Shown in pieces: positions 10,982 to 20,494 of a stretch of 64,000 nucleotides of DNA; position 1 is the stretch's first letter, and each line of letters opens with the position of its first letter. The stretch comes from Bradyrhizobium sp. SSBR45G (GTDB lineage Bacteria; Pseudomonadota; Alphaproteobacteria; Rhizobiales; Xanthobacteraceae), in the NCBI RefSeq assembly GCF_030159255.1, contig NZ_BSCT01000025.1, positions 1 to 64,000 of the forward strand, in the 5' to 3' direction. The notes beneath the pieces are model-generated. The model ran no database searches. It was not told the DNA's origin and was given only the letters and a program-made list of their open reading frames with translations. Made by a program: the position numbers and the translations under genes.

Positions 10982-11363
10982 ACTCGGTCAACTGAGCAAC
11001 GGTACCAGCCTGTCTGAACAGAGTTGCGCGCAGATAAATGCTGGAACAGCTCACGAGATCGATGCCAGAAACATGGTCACATATCGACGCCGGCTGACAG
11101 TTCGCCCGAACATTGTTCCGATTGTTGAGTCCTTAGCCTTCCCGCTTGAAAAATGAGAATCTCTGCATCTTGGTCGGCGCAACACGCCTGTGCAGAAGCC
11201 TGCTCATGAGAAGGCAATAATGCAACTACGTTTGTCGATTGAGTGGTGGCAGCACGCGCCAAAGGGACAATCAAGTAGCAGATCCAAATTCAAGCCTAAA
11301 GTGGCGGTTTAAGAAAAAACAATCTTGGGCGTTGAATTACTAACGCGGGACCGCAATTGTTAT

Positions 11364-11384
11364 GGCTGCATGAAGCCTGCAGCC
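11364..11384 (+). promoter_or_regulatory. Inverted repeat in the leader of the SHMT-like gene
   Basis: A perfect 7-7-7 hairpin (GGCTGCA, seven-base loop, TGCAGCC) ends 22 bases before the ATG at 11407. It could be a leader hairpin or an operator. The rest of 10982-11363 shows nothing I can name. Confidence 0.35.
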
Positions 11385-11406
11385 GTCGACTTCGTAAAGG
11401 TGAGCC

Positions 11407-12660
11407 ATGGAAGCAATGCAATTGACACGACTCGTTCAGCGTTTGGTGGAGGAAGAGCACGGCTCCTCTAGTATCCTACATCTGACTGCTAACGAGAATG
11501 TTCTGTCGCGCCTCGCGTCCAGGTTCGTGGCTGGCGCCCTGTACGGGCGGTACCATCTGGGGCACGCCAACAAGCGGGAGATCGAACGATTCGCAACAAC
11601 GTTTTCCGGCCTAATTCTTAGGTCACTTTCGAGCGTACACGAAATGGAACAGGAAGCCCTGCGGGCATCTCGCGTACTGTTCGGCGCTGCCTACGCGGAT
11701 TTCCGCCCTCTATCAGGGGTCCATGCGATCATCGCGACTCTCTCAGCTCTGACCTCACCCGGCGACACCATCTATTGCCTGAGGCCAACTGAGGCAGGAC
11801 ATTTTGCGACGGCCAACATAATCGGTCGGCTCGGACGACACTGCAGCTACCTTCCGTGGAACAATGAGTGTTCCGACTTGGATCTAAACCAGGCCACTGA
11901 GCTGTTCAAGAAAGTGCCTCCCAATGCCATTTATCTCGATCATTCTGGATCATTGTTTCCGCTTAACATCCGCGGTCTTCGCAGACTTGTCGGTAAGGAG
12001 ACCCTAATAATCTACGATGGATCGCACCCGATGGGCTTGATTGCAGGGAGAATGTTTAAAAATCCCCTGGAAGACGGCGCGGATGTGCTGCAGGGAAGTA
12101 CCCACAAGACCTTCCCAGGCCCTCAGAAAGCGATCGTGACCATGAATTCATACGAGTTGTGGCAGCGTTTTTCGAGGACGATGGATTCTTTCGTGTCTAG
12201 CCAGCATTCCGGTGACACTATGGCGCTGTACCTCTCGATGCTTGAGATGGAGGTATTTGCCAGCGAATACGCGGCGCAGGTCCTTAAGAACTCGAGCGCG
12301 CTCGCTCGAGCACTTCAGGAGCGAGGGTTTAGAGTATTTTCGAGAGATGGTGAGCTCCCGGTATCGCATCAGGTGCTCTTGATGGGTTTTGATAGCGGAG
12401 AGCATTTGCTTGGAGCCCAGAAGCTTCTTGATTGTGGCATCAGCGTCAATTCCAAGACTGCTCTCGGGAAAAGTATAATTCGGATCGGCGTGCAAGAGTC
12501 GACCCGTAGGGGCATGAAAGAACCAGAGATGCGTCGGATTGCCGATCTTTTCTGGGACGCGTTGGCTGGTATAGATAGCGCTCATAATATTCAGCGTAAG
12601 GTGGATGATCTCCTTCTCAGGCATCAGGATATCCGGTATTCGTTTGATAACCTTTGCTGA
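11407..12660 (+). CDS. SHMT-like PLP enzyme (hydroxymethyltransferase / transaldolase family)
   Basis: 417 residues of fold-type-I PLP enzyme, alignable by eye with serine hydroxymethyltransferase. HLTANEN matches the folate-site ASEN region and FRPLSGVHA the phosphate-binding loop. YDGSHPMGLIAG carries the cofactor Asp and His, GSTHKTFPGP the Schiff-base Lys, and SIIRIGVQESTRRGMKE the substrate-carboxylate Arg. Sequence between these motifs is divergent. SHMT-like paralogs in biosynthetic clusters include L-threonine transaldolases, which make beta-hydroxy amino acids. The start follows AAAGGTGAGCC. It stands alone at the left edge of the cluster and has lower GC than core genes. The reaction is inferred only at family level. 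Confidence 0.85.
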   Translation: MEAMQLTRLVQRLVEEEHGSSSILHLTANENVLSRLASRFVAGALYGRYHLGHANKREIERFATTFSGLILRSLSSVHEMEQEALRASRVLFGAAYADFRPLSGVHAIIATLSALTSPGDTIYCLRPTEAGHFATANIIGRLGRHCSYLPWNNECSDLDLNQATELFKKVPPNAIYLDHSGSLFPLNIRGLRRLVGKETLIIYDGSHPMGLIAGRMFKNPLEDGADVLQGSTHKTFPGPQKAIVTMNSYELWQRFSRTMDSFVSSQHSGDTMALYLSMLEMEVFASEYAAQVLKNSSALARALQERGFRVFSRDGELPVSHQVLLMGFDSGEHLLGAQKLLDCGISVNSKTALGKSIIRIGVQESTRRGMKEPEMRRIADLFWDALAGIDSAHNIQRKVDDLLLRHQDIRYSFDNLC

Positions 12661-12699
12661 ATTCGAGCGCGTGGTGCAAGTCGACAGCTCATACCAAGT

Positions 12700-12719
12700 T
12701 GGAGCCCGAAGGGGCTCCA
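12700..12719 (+). terminator. Hairpin after the SHMT-like gene
   Basis: A perfect 7-bp stem, TGGAGCC / GGCTCCA, with a six-base loop, 40 bases after the stop. No U-tract follows, so it is a weak terminator candidate. The remaining bases to 13034 hold no gene I can support. Confidence 0.4.
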
Positions 12720-13034
12720 GGTTGACGGGGCCAGCCGGAGCTATTCTCCTTCGCCCGGGGCGGAACTAATGCGGACAAAGTGATGGCCATGTCCGAGCCT
12801 GACGTGGGAGGGATGGGTGCCATCCACTAGCCACTGCCTTGGCCGCTCCGACGGTTATTATTGATCTTCTCCGTCCCGGTACCTTCCACGTCGACAGCGA
12901 CAATCGGGTAGGCAATCTGCTGTCATCGGCTGCCGAAGCGACTCTGAAAGTTGAAGGGACGAAACAAAGAGCACTTGCGCATGGAGCGTCACCGGAAAGC
13001 AGTCTGTTTCGAGATAAATGAGCCGCCAAGCGAC

Positions 13035-13754
13035 TTATTCCGGCACCTCGATTGGCGAAATGTTTGGAGACAAAGCGCTTTCAATCAGTGAGATGAGCTC
13101 ACGTCCCGTGAATAACATATCGCCTCTTAGAATGTCTTGGACGCGCGCCAAATCGACCGGGTTCAGACCCTGAACAAGTATAGAAACGAGCTCCGCCAAC
13201 GCCTCGCGATGAAGTCCTAGGCAGGAGTCGTCGGACTGCAACTGCAGACGGGACGGCGTCTTGCCGAGCACCGCTGGGCGCGGCTCTGTTTGCTGAGCAG
13301 CAGATCGAGCCGTCTTCAACTCTTCGCGGAGTCTCGAAATGGGAATCTCCTCGCCGGCCTCTACTCGAGCCATGACGACATGGACGAAACTCTCAGGTGT
13401 GCTTGATGAAGAAAGGAGGTAAAGGATAGAAGGTGGCAAATGTGCAACAGTCGGGCCCTTACCAGATGCCCAACCAGCGACACGCATGTAGGCCTGAGCG
13501 GTGCGGGCAGGAATCGAGACCTCGCTCTCGACCCAGCTTAGGAAGGCTCCGTGCGAAACATGGCGCTTCGCTTCGATCAATGCTTTCCCAATTTGAATTA
13601 TTGAAGTTGCGCACTGGCGTCGAATTCGATCTGCCTGACCCTTGAGAAATTTTGCGACCGGCGGCGATAGGCTGGCGTAATCGAACGCTGGATTCGTGAT
13701 CGCTTCGACGCGTTCGACTGAAAATCTTTGGTGACTGCCCAAGGTTCCCTCCAC
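13035..13754 (-). CDS. DUF3102 family protein
   Basis: 239 residues. The segment from about residue 25 (FDYASLSPPVAKFLKG) through ALIEAKRHVSHGAFLSWVES and ARTAQAYMRVAG to about residue 115 matches DUF3102, a family of DNA-binding-like proteins common on plasmids and islands. The C-terminal half is variable and ends in a Leu-rich helical part. The start codon is a GTG at 13754 after GAAAGAGC. Function unknown; maintenance or regulation of the element is the usual guess. It is on the opposite strand to the SHMT-like gene and not obviously part of the biosynthetic pathway. Confidence 0.75.
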   Translation of the reverse strand: MEGTLGSHQRFSVERVEAITNPAFDYASLSPPVAKFLKGQADRIRRQCATSIIQIGKALIEAKRHVSHGAFLSWVESEVSIPARTAQAYMRVAGWASGKGPTVAHLPPSILYLLSSSSTPESFVHVVMARVEAGEEIPISRLREELKTARSAAQQTEPRPAVLGKTPSRLQLQSDDSCLGLHREALAELVSILVQGLNPVDLARVQDILRGDMLFTGRELISLIESALSPNISPIEVPE

Positions 13755-14330
13755 GCTCTTTCGACGCTCTTGTATGAAACACCGTCAGATTGCCGTCGTG
13801 TTCAGAAGCACCCGTGGTTGACGGTATCTAACTAATCCTTCTGGGATAAGAAAGGGCCGATTGTCTGCACCATGCTGGACAAATAGCCAGTTGCGATGAG
13901 GCGAGTGCTGAGCGGCAGGGGTAGAGATATAGTGGACTGGCAGCGCGCTCTGGGGACCCACTTGATTCCCGCCAAGAGTCACCGATTGACGCATTTCCAT
14001 CGGCTCGGCCGCGAGGAGATCCTGGGGGGTACAGGTGCGGTTGACCGTGGCACGATGCTAGTCTCAGGTGGGCATGGCCGCCGTCTAGACGAGAAGCTGA
14101 GAGCGCTGTCTGGGCCGAACCGCCCCGTCGTAGAGTTTCTGCGACCGCGCCAGCGCGCGCCTACCCCGGCTTGATAACGAAAACTAATGAATTTATGGGA
14201 GTTCTACGAGGCTTGGCCTGGGGCTCCGGCCGGAAAAGCGGTGCGCACCGGCCGCATAAATGTTGTGCGCGCTATCCTGGCTACGCCTCCTTTCTCCTCA
14301 TGGCTGAGTTTGCGCACTTAGCACCGCGGG
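13755..14330. other. Intergenic region, no gene seen
   Basis: About 575 bases between the DUF3102 gene and the FolC-like stop. Short open frames on both strands (for example 13896-14174) show no family and no ribosome site. It is probably remnant sequence. Confidence 0.4.
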
Positions 14331-15653
14331 TCACCCGATAATGATAGCGTCGGCCGGTGAACTCCCCGTCAGCAGGCGTACGACATCAGCCGAAAAATAG
14401 AGTGACCCTATGACATACAGAGTCGCCCCGCCGCGCTTAGCTTCGTCTATCGCTAACTCGAGAGCTTTGGGTAGATCCTCTGTGACCGAAACAACATTTC
14501 CGCCACAGTCCCTAAAGGCGTTCGCTAATTGGTCCGGATTCAATCCACGCGGTCCCGATCTTGAAACAATGATGGAAGCCGCGAGCTGCACAAGTATGTC
14601 GGCGATCCCTTGCCAATCCTTGTCCTCTGAAACGCCGACAAGCAGAACGCGCCGTTCTTGTCGCCATCTTAGCAGTGTACTGACCACGCCCTTCACCGAG
14701 TCAGGTGTATGTGCAGCATCCACCACGATCGTTGGATTCGTGCGGATGGTTTCCAGCCGCCCGGGGACCGAAAGCCCGTTCCACGCAGTGCCTGCGACGC
14801 CGATCCAGTCTACATCGGGCCCAATGTCCGGTTCGGTGAAGTGTTCGGCTAAGGCTAACGCGACGGCGGCATTGTTTAGTTGATACTGTCCAAAGAGCGG
14901 TAATCTAACAGAACGATCTCCGGAGGAGGCTCTGGCTCGCACTCGCGCGCGAGAACCATTAACATCCTCCGCGTAATCGTAAAGGCAAAACCGATCAGTC
15001 GCTCGCACCATCTTGATGTCGCGCCGTGACGCATAATAGCTCACACGGTCGACAAGTGTCGGGTCAATGGCGCCAAGAATTGCAGTCGAATGCGTTCCGC
15101 CAATGTCGAGCTTGTCGCATGCGATCTGATCGACAGTTCTACCTAAGAGGTCGGTGTGTTCCAGTTCAACGGAAGTTAGGCCAAATAATTTAGCTCCAAC
15201 CACGCTAGTGGGATCGAGGCGACCACCGATTCCTCCCTCAAGGATCGCACAATCGACTCGTTCGTCCTGGGAGAGAAGGACTGCTGCTAAGAACAGGATT
15301 TCGAATCGGGCAAAGGTTTCCTGGTATCGACGACTGACCGTAGTCGTCGCGTCTAGAACCCGCTGTAAGAGGTCCTCAAATTGCGCGTCGTTAATGGGAT
15401 CTCCATTTAGCGCGATGCGCTCAGATGGTGAAATGAAGTGCGGTGAGGTATGTCGCACTGTACGCAGGCCGATTGAGCGCAACAGCGCGTCGGTCATCGC
15501 TGCCACTGAGCCTTTGCCCTTAGAGCCGGTGATGGCGATTGAGGGCGGGCACACAATGCCCTCGTTTTCCAGTACCGCTGACACTCGTCGAAGACATATA
15601 GTGGAAACAAAGCGCGGCATAGCCGCGAGCCGTTCGATTGCACTATTGACCAT
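14331..15653 (-). CDS. FolC / Mur-ligase family enzyme (folylpolyglutamate-synthase-like)
   Basis: 440 residues. The P-loop is ITGSKGKGSVAAM near residue 39 (FolC has GTNGKGS). TSPHFISPSERI, FEILFLAAV, EGGIGGRLDPTSVV and VELEHTDLLG follow in FolC order. The second domain begins near VVDAAHTPDSVKG, the Mur-ligase C-terminal hinge with the conserved Asp and His. FolC enzymes use ATP to form an amide between a pteroate carboxylate and an amino acid. In this accessory setting an amide bond in a small molecule is a fair alternative to folate metabolism. The ATG at 15653 follows GAAGGGAAG. It is downstream of the methyltransferase and exporter on the same strand. Confidence 0.85.
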   Translation of the reverse strand: MVNSAIERLAAMPRFVSTICLRRVSAVLENEGIVCPPSIAITGSKGKGSVAAMTDALLRSIGLRTVRHTSPHFISPSERIALNGDPINDAQFEDLLQRVLDATTTVSRRYQETFARFEILFLAAVLLSQDERVDCAILEGGIGGRLDPTSVVGAKLFGLTSVELEHTDLLGRTVDQIACDKLDIGGTHSTAILGAIDPTLVDRVSYYASRRDIKMVRATDRFCLYDYAEDVNGSRARVRARASSGDRSVRLPLFGQYQLNNAAVALALAEHFTEPDIGPDVDWIGVAGTAWNGLSVPGRLETIRTNPTIVVDAAHTPDSVKGVVSTLLRWRQERRVLLVGVSEDKDWQGIADILVQLAASIIVSRSGPRGLNPDQLANAFRDCGGNVVSVTEDLPKALELAIDEAKRGGATLYVIGSLYFSADVVRLLTGSSPADAIIIG

Positions 15654-15882
15654 GAACTTCTTCCCTTCATGTCCGGGCGGTTGAGAATAGGCTGCGAAGT
15701 CTTGGGAGCGTCGCGGCGAGCGGCCCGTGATCGTCAACCAAGAGCCCTCGACTGGCGGGATCGCCCTGCGACCAATTTGCCTCGACGGGGCTTTCCGGGC
15801 CGCCCACGGCAAGTGCCGGGCACGCCAGCGATTCCGCCCGCAGGCGAGAGGAGCGGTCTGTTCGTCGTTCTACGATCAATGA

Positions 15883-16746
15883 TCACGGCGACTTATCCGC
15901 TTTGTTCGACCTCGCCACAACAAGATAGAAGGTCTCCCGAAAGACGAACGAGGGCATATCCAACAATGACGGCGGATCGGCAGCCAGGGCAGCCCATGTC
16001 CTAATGTCTCGCGATGGCAGCTCATAATATTGCGCGATCGAGCAATAGTAGCGCAGAAGCTCGGAGACGTAATGGCGCGCCTGGTGAGCCAGTGGGAAGC
16101 GGTGTTTAACTGTGTACTTCACACGCTTTAGGACATTGACATCATGGCGTGTTAGCCGGTCGGCGAGCGAGCCTCCGCACCAAGGCCCTAACCGCTTGCT
16201 TTGATTGCCTCGCTCAATTCGTGCGAGTTGCAATCGCAAGAGCAGTCCTCGATCCAGCGGCGCCAGCGTCGTCTCCCTGACGTCAACCTCCTTTATCGCG
16301 ATCCGGCCACCAGGTTTGAGCACACGGCGAAATTCGTCGATGCACACATTGAATTCGTCTTCCAAGAGATATTGAACTACGTTGGCACACCAGACGTGGT
16401 CGAAAACGCTTTCGGCAAATGGGATACGCGTCACGCTGCCTACGCGTGCTTCTACTGGCGTAATGAGAGGTTCGCGCGCGAGCCGTCCGTTGAGAGCGTT
16501 GATAGCTTGTGCGGAGATGTCGATTGCCGAAATACGCCCGGACGGACCCACTTGCGTAGCTATCCGAGCCAGGAGGTCTCCGCCACCGCACCCAGCATCC
16601 AACACTCTGGACGATCGTCCGATTTGCGCGTCACGGATGGCGCTGTTGTATTCTGTTTCAGCGATGGCGTAATGGTTCGAGAGATGACCCGCGTTGGAGG
16701 CTCTCTCGAGCTCCGGGAGCGCGAGCCGTCGGTCTGACGCATACAT
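15883..16746 (-). CDS. Class I SAM-dependent methyltransferase
   Basis: 287 residues. SAM-binding motif I is VLDAGCGGGDLLARI, the acidic loop is ISAIDIS, motif II reads FDHVWCANVVQYL and motif III is LKPGGRIAIKEVD. The C-terminal 120 residues are helical and family-specific. The substrate cannot be read from sequence. The ATG at 16746 has AGAAGGTAG upstream; an open frame to 16800 is less likely. It lies 70 bases below the MFS stop and 229 bases above the FolC-like gene on the same strand, so the three may be co-transcribed. Confidence 0.85.
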   Translation of the reverse strand: MYASDRRLALPELERASNAGHLSNHYAIAETEYNSAIRDAQIGRSSRVLDAGCGGGDLLARIATQVGPSGRISAIDISAQAINALNGRLAREPLITPVEARVGSVTRIPFAESVFDHVWCANVVQYLLEDEFNVCIDEFRRVLKPGGRIAIKEVDVRETTLAPLDRGLLLRLQLARIERGNQSKRLGPWCGGSLADRLTRHDVNVLKRVKYTVKHRFPLAHQARHYVSELLRYYCSIAQYYELPSRDIRTWAALAADPPSLLDMPSFVFRETFYLVVARSNKADKSP

Positions 16747-16816
16747 TTGCACACTACCTTCTTCTGAGGAGGCGTTCACGTGAATGCCCACGTAACACAC
16801 AACACGTCATTGTCGT

Positions 16817-17980
16817 TTAGAGCGAGGTCTTAACGCGCAGCAGCAGACGGAGCACAATCAGCAAAGAGATGGCCGAGAGCATCACTGCAGCCCGGATATC
16901 TATCAGCTCAGAAACGCAGCCAAAGACGAGAGCTCCAAGCGCAGGCCCGGCCTTTAGCAAAATGTTGTATAAACTGTTCAAACGCCCGCGATATTCAGGG
17001 TGGACGCCGAGCTGAATCGCGCTGATCACCGCAATATTGTTCAGCGATAGGAATATGCCCAGTGCAAAGGCGCCGCCTAGGGCGATAGCCTCCTTTGGGC
17101 TGACTCCGTACAAGAGCAGTGCAATTGCAGCTCCGCTCATTGTGACGCTGATCGACGTGAGTTGATCCATCAAACGGATGGAAGCAAGAAGGCCGCCGGC
17201 TAGACCTCCAGCAGCAAGAAACGAGGCCAATCTGGCCAACGTATCGACACCCCCGCCAAGGACGGTCTCAGATATGGCCGAGCCCAGCGACAAGATTCCG
17301 CGCGCCGTGAGAGCCAGTGTAGTGAACGCGCTCAGGAGAATCCACAGTTGCGGATTGTGACGCAGATGCGCGATACCATCGCGTATCTGTACGTCGACAG
17401 GGAGGTGCGTTGATCTCGCTGACATCGCGTCGGCGAGAGTCCGGACAGGCGGGCTCATGATTGTCGACGGAACATACGCAGCGACCACGACCGCTGCGGC
17501 CGCCTGCAAGCCGTGATTAGAAATTAACCAGCCAGCGATCACTGGCCCCAAGAATGATGCCCCATTACTGGCTAGCGAATTGAGTGTGACGAGCCGTACG
17601 TAGTTCTCCCGCTGGACCATCAATGGGATGAGAGAGAGCCGTGCTGGCAAGCTAAAGGCGGTGCAGATCCCGAGCCAGGCCGAACATACAAGTATCCAGA
17701 AGGGTGCAACCGCTCCAGATGCAACGAGCGTTAGTAGTGTCAGGCCTTGGATGCATGCCGCCACTTGACTGAGTCGGTAGATCGCGGCTGGGTCCGCGCG
17801 ATCTATGATCGCGCCCGCAGGTCCGCTGGTGATCAGCGTCGAAACAAGATCGGATACTGCAATCGACGCAACCCATACACTCGAGTGGGTCATCGTCCAC
17901 ATTGCCCAGGCCATGGAAAGCCGTTGCGCGGACAGCCCTGTAAGTGACACTGCTACGGCTGCGATCATCAGGAAGGGCAT
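16817..17980 (-). CDS. MFS transporter, probable exporter
   Basis: 387 residues with about 11-12 hydrophobic segments, starting directly with MIAAVAVSLTGLSAQRLSMA. The pattern SDLVSTLITSGPAGAIIDR and PARLSLIPLMVQRENYVRL, then HPEYRGRLNSLYNILLKAGP in the second half, fits the MFS_3 (EntS-like) exporters that release siderophores and other small molecules. It is the first gene of the leftward group and divergent from the hydrolase-ThiF operon. GGGAG precedes the ATG. Export of the cluster product is the likely role, by inference. Confidence 0.85.
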   Translation of the reverse strand: MPFLMIAAVAVSLTGLSAQRLSMAWAMWTMTHSSVWVASIAVSDLVSTLITSGPAGAIIDRADPAAIYRLSQVAACIQGLTLLTLVASGAVAPFWILVCSAWLGICTAFSLPARLSLIPLMVQRENYVRLVTLNSLASNGASFLGPVIAGWLISNHGLQAAAAVVVAAYVPSTIMSPPVRTLADAMSARSTHLPVDVQIRDGIAHLRHNPQLWILLSAFTTLALTARGILSLGSAISETVLGGGVDTLARLASFLAAGGLAGGLLASIRLMDQLTSISVTMSGAAIALLLYGVSPKEAIALGGAFALGIFLSLNNIAVISAIQLGVHPEYRGRLNSLYNILLKAGPALGALVFGCVSELIDIRAAVMLSAISLLIVLRLLLRVKTSL

Positions 17981-18410
17981 ATAGCCGCTCCCGAGTCGGT
18001 GAGCATGGTGATATGTCGGGATCGAGTGTAAGCGACCAAAACAGGTCGTCCAGCACGCATACGCTGTGGTCGCTCAGCGAGATCATATCCAAGATGGCCT
18101 AAAGTCATCATTTTCCAACGCCACAGAACGCGAGGACTGGGCGGCGAATGATCCTGAGGCGCAAATGCGCAGCCATTGCGCTTTTGACCCAACCAATCTC
18201 CCACGTGCCTGCCTCGCCTCGCATGCTCATTGAAGGGCCAAAATTCTCACGGGGTGGTTTCGGCCCATTCGGTTCTCGACGATCAGATCTCGCTGAGCCG
18301 GATCAATGCGACCCACGAACGGAGCTCGCTTTCATCGCGCATCATGCGACGCAGGTGCGGACCTAGCAAGGATTTCGCGTGTCTGATTGATCGATCCGTT
18401 ATCAAAAAGC

Positions 18411-18426
18411 CTGATACATGTATCAG
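18411..18426. promoter_or_regulatory. Perfect 16-bp palindrome, candidate operator
   Basis: CTGATACATGTATCAG is its own reverse complement and lies 82 bases before the hydrolase ATG at 18509, in the divergent region between the exporter group and the six-gene operon. It is AT-rich at the centre and well placed for a dimeric regulator. The LysR-type protein at 26630 is one candidate, but no pairing is shown. Confidence 0.5.
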
Positions 18427-18508
18427 CGCTTCTGGTTATTGCAGGCAGCGTACCTCTGCTACCTTTGGTATTGCCACTGAGTTTTGCGGGCTAGCGATCG
18501 GAGTGACC

Positions 18509-19495
18509 ATGCGAACGGGTTACGATGCATCTACGGGGTGTTTGGTATCATCGATTCCAAGTCGACATCCGCAGGCAAACTTAGCGCTTATCAGCCACTC
18601 TTCGAATCGGCCGGGTCTAGAACGCGCGCCCGTCTTGTTCTTCCACGGCGCCACCGTCCCGACGTTTATGACCTCAGCGTTTCGGATCGACGGCACCTCG
18701 TGGTTCGACGCGTTGGCCGCTGCTAAGCGTCCGATCTACGGGATCGATCTTCTTGGATATGGCGAGTCGGATCCATACCCGTCCAGCAGCGAGGGCGAAG
18801 AAATCAATCCCGCTGACTTTGGCCCGGGACGAGAACTTGTTTCCGAGATTGACGTCGTTGTGGACGCAATCCGTCGGGAGTGCCACGCCGACAAGGTACA
18901 CATTATCGCAATCTCGCGTGGAGCAATTCCGGCCGGCTACTACGCGACTGAGCACCCAGAAAAGGTGCAGACGATCACGTTTCACGGACCGATAACCAGG
19001 CAGGTGGGGCTGGGCCGCTCGGTCTCGCAGAAGTACTTTGGCGTCCCCGAACTGCCGCGTGTTTCGCACTTTGCGGTCAGCGCCAAAGAGAGATTCGTGC
19101 TTCTGCGCGATGATCGCCCGGCTGGGACGGAGTCGCCTCTTGAGGAGGACTTTGTCCGCAATTGGGCGGCGATCTATAGCCAGCGGGCGCACGGAGATGC
19201 CAGCAAGGTCGATGAGCCTATTCGCGCGCCGATGGGCTTCGCGGTCGATATCTTCAATGCGTGGGAGGATACGTATTTCGACGAGACACGTCTCACGATG
19301 CCGACCTTCATTATTCGTGGCGAATGGGACCAGTATCTCACGCCGGCCGTAAGCTGCCAGCGGATGTTCGAAGTAATCTCGAACTCACGGAAGCTCTATC
19401 TGCAGCTGCCAGAGGGCACACATTCGATGATGTTCGAGCGGTGCCGCCGCGCTCTCTATCGGCACACATCACAGTTTCTTATTGAAAACGAATGA
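18509..19495 (+). CDS. Alpha/beta-fold hydrolase
   Basis: 328 residues. FFHGATVPTF is the oxyanion region after strand 3. The nucleophile elbow is IAISRGAIPAG (Ser), the acid is probably Asp in RGEWDQYLTP, and the catalytic His is in PEGTHSMMFE, so the triad is complete. The elbow Ile-Ser-Arg-Gly differs from the common GHSLGG. It may act as a thioesterase, esterase or amidase on a pathway intermediate; the sequence does not say which. The ATG at 18509 follows GGAGTGACC. It begins an operon of six genes on the plus strand. Confidence 0.85.
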   Translation: MRTGYDASTGCLVSSIPSRHPQANLALISHSSNRPGLERAPVLFFHGATVPTFMTSAFRIDGTSWFDALAAAKRPIYGIDLLGYGESDPYPSSSEGEEINPADFGPGRELVSEIDVVVDAIRRECHADKVHIIAISRGAIPAGYYATEHPEKVQTITFHGPITRQVGLGRSVSQKYFGVPELPRVSHFAVSAKERFVLLRDDRPAGTESPLEEDFVRNWAAIYSQRAHGDASKVDEPIRAPMGFAVDIFNAWEDTYFDETRLTMPTFIIRGEWDQYLTPAVSCQRMFEVISNSRKLYLQLPEGTHSMMFERCRRALYRHTSQFLIENE

Positions 19496-19512
19496 GCGGT
19501 CAGGAGAGTCAT

Positions 19513-20463
19513 ATGTATAAGCGCCCGCGTATCATCAAGCTTGACGGCAAACGGGATCCAGAATTCTATCGTGAGCGTACAAAGCGCAATGAGCTTTTTC
19601 TCGGAATCGATCCAGAGCAAATGAATCGCTCGCAGCAGCGACTCGCCGGTGCGGTCGTCGGGGTAGCGGGGTCAGGCGGACTAGGCGGTGGTCTCGCGAT
19701 GATGCTTGCCCGACTTGGCGTTGGACACATCAAGATCTGTGATCCAGATAGCTTTGAGATATCCAATATCAATCGGCAGCTCGGCGCGACCCCGAACACC
19801 ATTGGTCACAACAAATCGATGGTGGTCGGCAACTTGATCCACGAGACGACGCCGGATGTTACTGTTGAGATCTTTCCGGAGGGAATGCAGAAGCACGTCG
19901 CGAAGGAGTTCGTCGACGGATGTGATCTACTAGTCGACTGTGTCGACTTCTATCTGGTCGATCAGCGTTACGATATGCATAAGGCGTTCCGCGAAAGCAA
20001 AACGTGCAAAAGCTGCGTCGCTGGAACAGTTGTGGGGTGGGGGGCAAACGTATACCACTTCACTCAAGACGGACTCACCTTGGAGGAATTTTACGGGATT
20101 CCGCCAGATGCGCAGCAGACAGAAGAAGTAGTCGATAAGCTTGTGAAGCTGCAGGCGTCATTCCTTCCGCGGTTTCCCAGCAAGGACGCCATCTACGACT
20201 ATATGCGTGATACGGGGAATGTCCCAATTCTGTCACTTGCGCCGGCGCTAGGGCAGTACATGATCGTTGCACGGGCAGCGCTCATACTTATGGGGCTCGA
20301 CAAAGCGCCGTACTGTACTGAGTTGCCCCCAATGCCCTCTTATCTGTGGATGGACGCCTCAACAATGGAGTGCGGCGTCTACGAATTCAACGGCGAGTTC
20401 GTGAATGAGGAAGAGTTCGACCAGCACTTCACGCCACGGCTTCTCGAGCCATCTCTCGCGTAG
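19513..20463 (+). CDS. ThiF/MoeB/HesA-family adenylyltransferase (E1-like)
   Basis: 316 residues from ATG 19513, chosen for its AGGAG six bases upstream; ATG 19492, overlapping the hydrolase stop, would add seven residues. The Rossmann loop GVAGSGGLGGG and the ATP/Mg motif DPDSFEISNINRQLG are intact, with the Asp, Asn, Arg and Gln of E1 enzymes. I do not see the two CxxC zinc pairs of MoeB; one CKSC is present after mid-protein. These enzymes adenylate a C-terminal carboxylate for sulfur transfer, amidation or ligation. No partner ubiquitin-like protein or precursor peptide is visible nearby, so a free amino-acid or small-molecule acid is possible. Confidence 0.88.
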   Translation: MYKRPRIIKLDGKRDPEFYRERTKRNELFLGIDPEQMNRSQQRLAGAVVGVAGSGGLGGGLAMMLARLGVGHIKICDPDSFEISNINRQLGATPNTIGHNKSMVVGNLIHETTPDVTVEIFPEGMQKHVAKEFVDGCDLLVDCVDFYLVDQRYDMHKAFRESKTCKSCVAGTVVGWGANVYHFTQDGLTLEEFYGIPPDAQQTEEVVDKLVKLQASFLPRFPSKDAIYDYMRDTGNVPILSLAPALGQYMIVARAALILMGLDKAPYCTELPPMPSYLWMDASTMECGVYEFNGEFVNEEEFDQHFTPRLLEPSLA

Positions 20464-20494
20464 CTGACTAGTTCGAGAGTTTGGAGAGGCAAAC

